64,000 nucleotides of DNA, taken from positions 1,054,001 through 1,118,000 of the forward strand of contig LR990730.1 in the NCBI GenBank assembly GCA_905142475.1, given 5' to 3'. The stretch is from Xanthomonas hydrangeae. Its GTDB lineage: Bacteria > Pseudomonadota > Gammaproteobacteria > Xanthomonadales > Xanthomonadaceae. The notes beneath the pieces were generated by a model, which made no database searches, had not been told where the DNA came from, and was given only the letters and a program-made list of their open reading frames with translations. A program made the position numbers and the translations under genes. This document shows, piece after piece, positions 34,800-42,182 of the stretch (positions are counted from its first letter, which is position 1; the number at the start of each line of letters is the position of its first letter).

Positions 34800-35848
34800 T
34801 GCGCGTGCTGTTGCTGATGGTGGTATTGCTGGCACATGGCATCGCCTGCGCCGCGCCCGGCGATGTACGGCGGTTTCCCGCGCAGGGCCCGATGCAGGCG
34901 CAATTGCGCGTGCAGGGCTCCACCGATCTGGAAGTGTTCGGCGCGGTCATCCAGGATTACCAGCGCCTGCATCCGGGCACCGAGGTGATCTACGAAGACG
35001 TGATCGCCTGGGACATCTATGCGCGCTATCTGCATCCAGGCAAGGCCACACCCGCCGCCGACATGCTGATCAGCGCCAGCATGGATCTGCAGACCAAGCT
35101 GGTGAACGACGGTCACGCGCTCGCGCACCGCTCCGCACAGACCGAAGCGTTGCCGGCGTGGGCGCAGTGGCGGCACGAAGTGTTCGGCATCAGCTACGAG
35201 CCGGTGGCCATCGTCTACAACACGCGCAAGCTGGCGGCCGCGCGTGTGCCGCGCACACGCCGGCAACTGCTGGCCTTGTTGCGCGCGCCCGATGCGCCGC
35301 TGCGCGGCCGGGTCGGCACCTACGATGTCGAGCGCAGCGGCGTGGGCTATCTGTTCGCCACCCAGGACGGGCAGGTCGGCAGCATCGCCGGCGCGCTGCT
35401 GGCCGCGTTGGGCGCGAACCAGGTCAGGCTGGACGAACGCACCGGCACCTTGCTCGACCGCGTCAGCCGTGGCGAGCTGCTGCTGGCCTACAACGTGCTG
35501 GGCTCATACGCGCAGACGCGCATCGATGCCGGCGCCCCGCTGGGCATCGTGCAGCCGCAGGACTACACGCTGGTGGCGCTGCGCACCGCAGTGATCCCCA
35601 AGACCGCGCCGCATGCGCCAGAGGCGCGCAGATTCCTCGACTATCTGCTTTCGCCACGCGGCCAGCAGGTGCTCTCGCGCGAGGCGCGATTGATGCCGAT
35701 CCTGCCGGCCGCCGGTGGGCGTGGTGGCTCGGCGCAACCGCCGTTCCGCCCGATCCCGCTGGGCCCGGGCCTGCTGGTGTATCTGGACAAGCTCAAGCGC
35801 CGGCAGTTCCTGGACGCCTGGCGCGCCAGCACGCAGCCGCCGCGCTAG
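34799..35848 (+). CDS. ABC-type periplasmic substrate-binding protein (orphan)
   Basis: The 349-residue protein has signal peptide MRVLLLMVVLLAHGIACA and a bilobed binding-protein fold resembling iron(III)/sulfate-type binding proteins (SBP_bac_6/11). Features are VQGSTDLEVFGAVIQDYQRLHPGTEVIYEDVI, FGISYEPVAIVYNTR, then a second-lobe VGTYDVERSGVGYLFATQ and LLAYNVLGSYAQ. No permease or ATPase gene is near. It is the third gene of the tctD-tctE operon (one-base overlap), so it more likely helps TctE detect its ligand in the periplasm than serves import. The ligand is unknown; citrate or ferric citrate are candidates. Confidence 0.83.
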   Translation: MRVLLLMVVLLAHGIACAAPGDVRRFPAQGPMQAQLRVQGSTDLEVFGAVIQDYQRLHPGTEVIYEDVIAWDIYARYLHPGKATPAADMLISASMDLQTKLVNDGHALAHRSAQTEALPAWAQWRHEVFGISYEPVAIVYNTRKLAAARVPRTRRQLLALLRAPDAPLRGRVGTYDVERSGVGYLFATQDGQVGSIAGALLAALGANQVRLDERTGTLLDRVSRGELLLAYNVLGSYAQTRIDAGAPLGIVQPQDYTLVALRTAVIPKTAPHAPEARRFLDYLLSPRGQQVLSREARLMPILPAAGGRGGSAQPPFRPIPLGPGLLVYLDKLKRRQFLDAWRASTQPPR

Positions 35849-35887
35849 CGCGCGGCATCGGTCGCAACCATGTGCCAGACTTGGCGC

Positions 35888-36526
35888 ATGGCCGATCTCA
35901 CCATCCTCGTCGCCGACGACCACCCGCTGTTCCGTGCCGCCGTGATCCACGTGCTGCAGCAGACCTTGCCGCAGGCCGATGTGGTGGAGGCCTCCAGCGC
36001 CGCCACGCTGAGCGCCATGCTGCGCTCGCATCCGCAAGCCGAGCTGGTGCTGCTGGACCTGGCGATGCCGGGCGCGCGCGGCTTCTCGGCGCTGTTGCAT
36101 GTGCGTGGCGAGCACCCGGACATCCCGGTGGTGGTGATCTCCTCCAACGATCACCCACGCGTGATCCGGCGCGCGCAGCAGTTCGGCGCGGCCGGCTTCA
36201 TTCCCAAATCCACCCCGGCCGAATCGATCGGTACCGCGGTGGCCAGCGTGCTGGAGGGCGGTACCTGGTTCCCGCCGATGACCGCCGAGCGCTCCGAGGC
36301 CGACGCGCAACTGGCCTCCAAACTCGCCCAGCTCACCCCGCAACAGTTTCGCGTGCTGCTGAGCCTGGCCGACGGCCTGCTCAACAAGCAGATCGCGCAC
36401 GAGCTGGGTCTGGCCGAAAACACCGTCAAGGTGCACGTCACCGCGATCCTGAAGAAGCTGGATTGCTACAGCCGCACGCAAGCGGCGGTACTGGTCAAGG
36501 CGCTGGAGCCGGAAGGCGAGGGCTGA
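35888..36526 (+). CDS. LuxR/NarL-family response regulator
   Basis: The ATG at 35888 gives MADLTILVADDHP and 212 residues. The receiver has Asp10/Asp11, phosphoacceptor Asp57 (LVLLDLAMPG) and Lys in IPKST. The C-terminal helix-turn-helix reads LTPQQFRVLLSLADGLLNKQIAHELGLAENTVKVHVTAILKKL. This AgmR/ErdR-like type usually works with hybrid or PAS-7 sensor kinases that control acetate, ethanol or dicarboxylate use. The orphan hybrid kinase at 42183-44828 is a plausible partner. It is separated from the binding-protein gene by 40 bp and may be read through from the tct operon. Confidence 0.87.
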   Translation: MADLTILVADDHPLFRAAVIHVLQQTLPQADVVEASSAATLSAMLRSHPQAELVLLDLAMPGARGFSALLHVRGEHPDIPVVVISSNDHPRVIRRAQQFGAAGFIPKSTPAESIGTAVASVLEGGTWFPPMTAERSEADAQLASKLAQLTPQQFRVLLSLADGLLNKQIAHELGLAENTVKVHVTAILKKLDCYSRTQAAVLVKALEPEGEG

Positions 36527-36718
36527 GTGCTCCTGGTGATCGTGTGCTGCATCGTGTGTTGCGATGACCATGGCGCGCTGGGACGCAGCGCCGTGCAGAA
36601 CGGCGATGCGAACGCGGGATGACGCGACGGGTAGATCGGTCGTGCCGTTGTCGGTGAAAGATCATTCCACGTGAGGAAGTTCATCGCTGCCGAGGAATCT
36701 GCCATGGCGATGCATCCA

Positions 36719-37789
36719 TCAACTGCGTAACTGCACCTTGTGGGCGCCGTAGATGAGTTGCTGTGCCATCGGTCGGCCGATGAAACGCTGTGGAAAGATC
36801 GGCGGCAACGCGCTGATCTGATCCAGTCGCGCCAGTTGTTCGTCGCTCAAGACGATCTCCAGCGCACCGAAATTGTCTTCGGCCTGTTGCAGCGTGCGTG
36901 CGCCCATCACCGGCGAGACCACGGCTGGATGGCGCAAGGTCCAGGCCAGCGCCACCTGCGAACGCGAGGCGCCCAGTTCGTCGGCGATGGTGCCGACCAC
37001 ATCGGCGATCTCCAGCGAGCGTGCGTTGAGATGCCCGGTCGAGGCGATCACGCCCTTGCGGCTGGTCGAAACCTCGGCCGCGTTGTCGTCGGAGAGCGCG
37101 GTGCGGCTGTATTTGCCGGTCAGGATGCCGCCGCCCAGTGGCGACCATGGCAGCACGCCCAGGCCCAGTGCGCGTGCCATTGGCAGTAACTCGTGTTCGA
37201 CGCTGCGTTCGACCAGGCTGTATTCGATCTGCAGCGCCACCAGGGGCGACCAGCCGCGCAGATCGGCCAGTGTCTGCAATTGCGCCACGCGCCAGGCCGG
37301 GGTGTTGCAGATGCCGAGGTAGAGCACCTTGCCCGATTGGACCAGATGGTCCAGACCGCGCATCACTTCCTCCGGCGAGGTGGTGAAATCCCAGGCATGC
37401 AGATACAGCAAATCGATGCGATCGGTGTCCAACTGTCGCAGGCTGGTCTCGACCGAGCGGATCAGATTGAGGCGATGATTGCCGCCGGCATTGATGTTGT
37501 CCGCATCGCGCGACATGGTGAACTTGGTCGCCAACACGATGCGTTCGCGGCAGTCCTTGATCAGCGTGCCCAGAATGCGCTCGGAGCCGCCATTGGTGTA
37601 ATTGACCGAGGTGTCGATGAAGTTGCCGCCACGGTCCACATAGGCATCGAAGATGCGCCTGGATTCATCCGCGTCTGCCCCCCAGCCCCATTGTTCGCCG
37701 AAGGTCATGGTGCCCAGCGACAGCGGCGAAACACGCAGCCCGGAGCGGCCGAGTAAGCGATAGCGGTCCAGCGAAAATGTTCGACTCAT
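36719..37789 (-). CDS. Aldo/keto reductase
   Basis: The 356-residue TIM-barrel oxidoreductase belongs to the large YajO/Tas-like branch. Catalytic tetrad positions are visible: Asp in FIDTSVNYTNG with its Tyr, Lys in LATKFTM and His in YLHAWD. The NADPH site shows near GARTLQQAEDN (SPVMGARTLQQ). Substrates are aldehydes or ketones; nothing in the sequence narrows this. It stands alone, with a 190-bp gap to the response regulator and a repeat-filled region on its 5' side. Confidence 0.87.
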   Translation of the reverse strand: MSRTFSLDRYRLLGRSGLRVSPLSLGTMTFGEQWGWGADADESRRIFDAYVDRGGNFIDTSVNYTNGGSERILGTLIKDCRERIVLATKFTMSRDADNINAGGNHRLNLIRSVETSLRQLDTDRIDLLYLHAWDFTTSPEEVMRGLDHLVQSGKVLYLGICNTPAWRVAQLQTLADLRGWSPLVALQIEYSLVERSVEHELLPMARALGLGVLPWSPLGGGILTGKYSRTALSDDNAAEVSTSRKGVIASTGHLNARSLEIADVVGTIADELGASRSQVALAWTLRHPAVVSPVMGARTLQQAEDNFGALEIVLSDEQLARLDQISALPPIFPQRFIGRPMAQQLIYGAHKVQLRS

Positions 37790-38098
37790 GCGTTGGTTCT
37801 CCCGGTAATGGCGTCGTGCGTCATGCGATGCACTGTGCCGCGGGCCGGTGAGTCAGCGTGAGCCTGGTTATCCGGCATCCTTGCCTGATTGTCCGAATCG
37901 TCCACGCAGCACCATCGTGCAAGACAAGGCCTTGCATGCGATGTGCATGGCGCATTGCTACGTTGATTGCAATGCGCCGACTAACACGCGCGCAGCGCTC
38001 GCACGGCCCGCACTGGGCGGGAGTATCACAGACAGGCAGGGGTGCGCCCTGCTGGGCGGCGAGTGAGCGACCAAGACGCCAGGATCTGCGACTTCGCT
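37790..38098. other. Intergenic stretch upstream of the aldo/keto reductase
   Basis: About 310 bp before repeat A6 contain no supported gene. It should include the aldo/keto reductase promoter, but no clear box stands out. Confidence 0.4.
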
Positions 38099-38230
38099 GC
38101 AGGGCCCTTGCCCGCCCACCATCGCGGGACACGCTGCAAGTACGTCCCTGTAAGCTCTTACGCGGCATCCATGCCGCGTAAGGTCCCGCGACGGTGGGCG
38201 GGCAATGACCTGTCGAGATGGTCGGTGTGC
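38099..38230 (+). repeat. Repeat A, full copy (A6)
   Basis: This is a full element with the inner TTACGCGGCAT CC ATGCCGCGTAA hairpin. The IS110 target zone reads CGTCCCTGTAAGCTCTTAC, with the central AG/CT dinucleotide context altered, so it should be a poor target for the element found in A5. Confidence 0.85.
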
Positions 38231-38338
38231 AAGGTACAGGCAATGCACGACGTGCGTTGTTCGGATACGACGCGTCCGATCATGTTCCCAACACAGGCCG
38301 AGCAACGGAAAAGCTTTTAAGAAAAGCAGCCGAGCAAC

Positions 38339-38458
38339 TCTCTGGTGCGGTGCCCTCGCCGATTGCGGGACCGTGTGGCGGCATGGATGCCGGCACCGAG
38401 CCCCCAGGGACGGGTTCACGGCGTGTCCCGCGGGCGGCGAGGGCACCGCGCACTCGAC
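38339..38458 (+). repeat. Repeat B, full copy (B6)
   Basis: The sequence runs TCTCTGGTGCGGTGCCCTCGC to GGCGAGGGCACCGCG. The right side of the inner hairpin is CCGGCAC instead of CCGCCAC. The downstream flank GCATCTAAACGACGCTACGACTCG matches the flank of B2. Confidence 0.82.
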
Positions 38459-38568
38459 TCACCAAGCTTTTGATCGCATCTAAACGACGCTACGACTCGA
38501 TATCCAGGCGCAGCATCACGCTTACGCAGGCATATCGTGCGCAAGCTGCCGACAGTCACGCGACGCCA

Positions 38569-40689
38569 TCAGAAATCCAGCGAATAACCCAGCGTAAACG
38601 TACGGCCGCGCCCGGCGAAGTAGCGCAGCGGTTCGACCAGGGCCGATTGCGAGTAGTAGGTGATGTACTGCTTGTCGAACAGATTGGACACACCCATGCG
38701 CACTGCACCGCGCGGCAACGCGTAGTTGAACGTCGCATCCACCAGCGTGTAGCCGCTGAAGCGCTTGTCGGCCTCGTCGAAGGATTGGTTGAAGGCATGC
38801 TGGGCCTGCACGAACGAGGAGAACTTCGGTGTCCACTGCGCCGACCACGAGGCAATCACCCGATTGGGCGCCACGTTGAGCCCATCCAGGCGGGCGTCCA
38901 GTTGCCCATCGTTGTCGCTGTCGTAGCGGCCACGCGTGTACGCGTACGACAGGCGCAGGCGATGCGCCGCATCCAGGCGATAGCCCAGGCTGGCGTCCAC
39001 GCCCTGCACGCGGGTCTTTTCGCGGCTCATCATGAAGGCGCCATTGATCGGAACCACGCGCGTGCCCAGATCCGAGTTGGACTGGAAGTAGCTCAGGTCC
39101 GCATCGAAGGCGCCGCGCGTGAGGCGGGTGCCGGCTTCCACGCTCTTGGTCAGGATCGGCTCCAGCGTGCTCAGGCTGGCCACGCGCGTGCCTGGCGTGT
39201 TGATCGCGCGCAGCACGCGGCCCACGTCCGGCATGCCGAAACCTTCGGAATAGCTGGTGAAAAAGCTCATACCCTCGACCGGCGTATAGACCAGGCCGGC
39301 GTTGTAGAGGGTCTGGTTGAAGTCGAGCGTGCCGCCTTCGACAGCGACCCGGTTGTAGCGCCACAGCGTCTGGTAGCTGTCGATCTTCAACTCGGCTTCT
39401 TCGCGGCGCACGCCGGCGTGCAGGGTCAGCTCGGGCAGCAGTTTGTATTCGCCCTGCACGAACAGCGACAGGTTGCGGTAGTCCGACTCGGGCACATAGG
39501 TGCGCCCGGTGCCGTAGAGATCCTGCTTGCCGGTGTCGGCCAGCAGGTCGACGCCGCCGGTGAGCTTGAGCCGGCCGTCGAGCAGGTCGTCCTTGGTCAG
39601 GCTGATCTTGCTGCCCCACTTGGAGGCGACCGAACGCGATTGGTCGTACAAACTGCCGACCGGAGCGATACGTGGATCCTGGAACGTGGACGAATTGTCG
39701 GCACCGAACAGCCCTTCGAATTCCTGGTTGAACACCATCGCGCTCAGCTGCATGCCGGCCAGATCGTCGTGGGTGTACGACAGGCTGGAGGTCAGCACAT
39801 CGTTCCAGGGCGCAGTGCCTTGCGGCGTGCCGCGCACCGAGGTGGTGGGCAGGCCTTGCGCACGGTTGCCGGCGATGCCGATGTAGTCGTTGTCGTTCTT
39901 GATGCGGTAGCGGTTGACGCTGACGCTCAGGCGCTGCGCGTCGGTGAGCGCGTAGCCGAGCTTGGCCAGTACGTCGTAACTCTTGGACGTCATCAGGTCG
40001 CCCTGGGTGTTGTCGGCACCGATCGGCCGGCCTTGTCCGTCCACATACAGGCCTTGGTCGCTGTAGCTGGCCGAGAACAGGTAATCGAGCTTGTCCGTGC
40101 GGCCGTCCACGCGGTAACGGGTCTCGACGCTTGCGGTTTCCGCACGCGTTTCCGAGGTGGGCGCGGTGGCCTGCACGTCGACGTGCTGGTTCAGTTCACC
40201 ATCCTGCGGACGCCGGGTGATGATGTTGATGGTGCCGCCGGTGGCGCCCAGGCCGTTGATCGCGTTGGCACCCTGGATCACTTCGATGCGCTCGACCATC
40301 GCATAGTCGATGGTGTGCGCTTCGCGCCCGGTGGGGCGGATCGGGTTGGACTGCGGCACGCCGTCGATCAGGATCAACGGCGTGCGCCCACGCAGGGTTT
40401 CGCCGCTGCCGTTCATCTTGCCGCGGCTGGGCGTGTACGAGGGAATCAGGTTGGCGAGCACGTCGGAGGAGTTGCTGGAGATCGTCAGCTGCTGCTGGAT
40501 CTGTGCCTTGTCGATGATCAGCACCGTCTGCGGCGACTCGGCCACGGTCATGTTGGAGCGCGAGGCGGCGACCACCACCGTATCCAGCGTATCGGTGACA
40601 TCCGATTGCGCGGACGCGGTGGCAGAGGCGAGCAGGCAGAGCGTGGCAACGAGCGGCATGCCGGCCGATCCATGGGCGGGAAGCTTCAT
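38569..40689 (-). CDS. TonB-dependent receptor with upstream Fur box
   Basis: The ATG at 40689 gives 706 residues; an in-frame ATG ten codons later is an alternative. The signal peptide is PLVATLCLLASATASA. The plug shows AESPQTVLIIDKAQIQQQLTISSNSSDVLANLIPSYTPSRGKMNGSGETLRGRTPLILIDGVPQS and RIEVIQGANAINGLGATGGTINIITR. The barrel ends TLGYSLDF with the terminal Phe. A Fur-box-like palindrome lies 66 bp upstream, so uptake of an iron complex is likely. The specific ligand is unknown. It is monocistronic. Confidence 0.87.
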   Translation of the reverse strand: MKLPAHGSAGMPLVATLCLLASATASAQSDVTDTLDTVVVAASRSNMTVAESPQTVLIIDKAQIQQQLTISSNSSDVLANLIPSYTPSRGKMNGSGETLRGRTPLILIDGVPQSNPIRPTGREAHTIDYAMVERIEVIQGANAINGLGATGGTINIITRRPQDGELNQHVDVQATAPTSETRAETASVETRYRVDGRTDKLDYLFSASYSDQGLYVDGQGRPIGADNTQGDLMTSKSYDVLAKLGYALTDAQRLSVSVNRYRIKNDNDYIGIAGNRAQGLPTTSVRGTPQGTAPWNDVLTSSLSYTHDDLAGMQLSAMVFNQEFEGLFGADNSSTFQDPRIAPVGSLYDQSRSVASKWGSKISLTKDDLLDGRLKLTGGVDLLADTGKQDLYGTGRTYVPESDYRNLSLFVQGEYKLLPELTLHAGVRREEAELKIDSYQTLWRYNRVAVEGGTLDFNQTLYNAGLVYTPVEGMSFFTSYSEGFGMPDVGRVLRAINTPGTRVASLSTLEPILTKSVEAGTRLTRGAFDADLSYFQSNSDLGTRVVPINGAFMMSREKTRVQGVDASLGYRLDAAHRLRLSYAYTRGRYDSDNDGQLDARLDGLNVAPNRVIASWSAQWTPKFSSFVQAQHAFNQSFDEADKRFSGYTLVDATFNYALPRGAVRMGVSNLFDKQYITYYSQSALVEPLRYFAGRGRTFTLGYSLDF

Positions 40690-40754
40690 CGAGTGAGGAA
40701 CTCCAGGGCGCGGACGGCGCACGAGAGATGCACCGCGACGCAAAGTGAAAGTCA

Positions 40755-40776
40755 AATGGGAATCGTTCTCGATATT
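40755..40776. promoter_or_regulatory. Fur-box-like operator
   Basis: The sequence AATGGGAATCGTTCTCGATATT resembles the Xanthomonas/gamma-proteobacterial Fur site (GAGAATCATTCTC core). It lies 66 bp before the start codon of the TonB receptor on the minus strand. Confidence 0.6.
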
Positions 40777-41054
40777 CTAGCAGGTGCCGTCGTCCTGGTG
40801 ACCGGCACGCTGCCGGCCGGATGCGCGCGTACAGGCGTCGCGCCGACTTCCGTGCGATCGCCGAGCGGCGATCTTGCGGATCTGCGCGCTGCGCTGGCAT
40901 CGCACGATCGCGCAGCGCGCGCTGGAGTGGGCGACGGGGCTGTCGCTCGTCCATCCCACTGACACAAGGCGGTTCCGACAATGCGCTTGCCGTGCGGATC
41001 AGATTGAAACGACGATCGCCGCCGGAACGGCTGTTGTGCGCACCACAACCGATG
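40777..41054. other. Non-coding stretch between the TonB receptor and DUF1460 gene
   Basis: No gene is supported in these 278 bp. It should hold the end of the DUF1460 transcript; no clear terminator hairpin was recognised. Confidence 0.4.
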
Positions 41055-41891
41055 TCAGGGCCTGGGCCGGTAGACCACGATGCCCTGCGTGCGGGCGACG
41101 TACTCCATGAACGGCGAGTCCACCACTTTTTCGTTCTCCGGGCGCGATGAGGCATTGCGCAACACCGGGCCCCGGTCGGTCATGACGAAGATGCCGACAT
41201 GGCTGACATCCAGCCCAGGCGCCGGCGAGTACCTGCCCACATAGTCGCCGGTGCGCAGTTGCCGGACCACCGTGCTGTCCACATCGGCGGCGGGGATATA
41301 GGTGATGGTCCGCTGCACCAGCGGTAATCCGGGCAGATAGTTGCTGCCGTCGGCTTTGAGATTGAGCGTCTTGTCCACGCGCGCGGCGCTGGCGCTGAGC
41401 GTTGCGGTGATGTCGTCGGCAAGCGGGTAGGGGCGTGCGACCCAGTCCGAAAAGAAATGCTTGCGCGAGGTGAAGCCGATGACGCCATCGACGTAGCGGG
41501 TGAGGATCACGCGATCGACGAAGTCCTGCTGCGAATGGGCGTGGCGCGCCGCTTCGACATAGTCCAGATAGGTGAAGCAATCCAGACCCCTGAAGTCGAT
41601 GATCAGCCGCTCCGGCGTGGTGGCCGAGCCCTGCAGCATGTTGGCCTGATACGGCGTGCCGAGAAATTCCGCCGAGAGCAGTTTGATCAGATGTCCCGGG
41701 CTCAGGCCGCGATGCGTGGATGCCAGATGCAGCACGCGGTCCAGGGTCTGCAGCGTGTATGGGTCCATGTCCGCGCGCACCGGGCCGGAGGGCTGCATTG
41801 TCGCCGATGGCGTGGCCGCCTGCACGGGCAGATCCGCCGCGCAGCCTGCGGCAAGCAACGCGGCCAACATCACAGAGGCAGGCCTGAACAT
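41055..41891 (-). CDS. DUF1460 lipoprotein, NlpC/P60-like amidase fold
   Basis: The ATG at 41891 gives 278 residues. The N-terminus MFRPASVMLAALLAAGC is a lipoprotein signal with lipobox LAAGC (Cys17). The body matches DUF1460 (N-acetylmuramoyl-L-alanine-amidase-like): LIKLLSAEFLGTPYQANML, the catalytic Cys105 in IIDFRGLDCFTYLDYVEA, and the His in GLDVSHVGIFVMTDRGPVLRNASS. The family is thought to cut peptidoglycan bonds or muropeptides. The mature protein would sit in the periplasm, anchored to a membrane by its lipid. Asp18-type inner-membrane retention is not evident (Ala follows Cys), so outer-membrane placement is likely. Confidence 0.83.
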   Translation of the reverse strand: MFRPASVMLAALLAAGCAADLPVQAATPSATMQPSGPVRADMDPYTLQTLDRVLHLASTHRGLSPGHLIKLLSAEFLGTPYQANMLQGSATTPERLIIDFRGLDCFTYLDYVEAARHAHSQQDFVDRVILTRYVDGVIGFTSRKHFFSDWVARPYPLADDITATLSASAARVDKTLNLKADGSNYLPGLPLVQRTITYIPAADVDSTVVRQLRTGDYVGRYSPAPGLDVSHVGIFVMTDRGPVLRNASSRPENEKVVDSPFMEYVARTQGIVVYRPRP

Positions 41892-42182
41892 GTGGGCTCC
41901 AATGTCCTGGGGAGAAAAATCGGCAGGTGAGGTATGCACGATGGAGACGTGAGCAGCAACACACGCGCAAGCACTGTAGCGCCATCGCGAAGGCACGCTT
42001 GAAATGGCACGCACTTCGGTACGCTGAAACGATCCGGCGAACCTTCGCCCAGACCGCGCAGGGCCACGAAATCGCTGCACAAGATGCGTGCAGTGGCACG
42101 ATAGCGTTTGGCCTTTCAGCAGTAGGCGACTACGCCCGAACCGCAGGCCTCACCTGCTTGTCGATGCGTCCGATTGCGCAGC

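Noticed and set aside
40777..41054. A gene between the Fur-box receptor and the DUF1460 lipoprotein
   Set aside because: Frames here are short and unlike any protein, and no ribosome-binding site precedes them.
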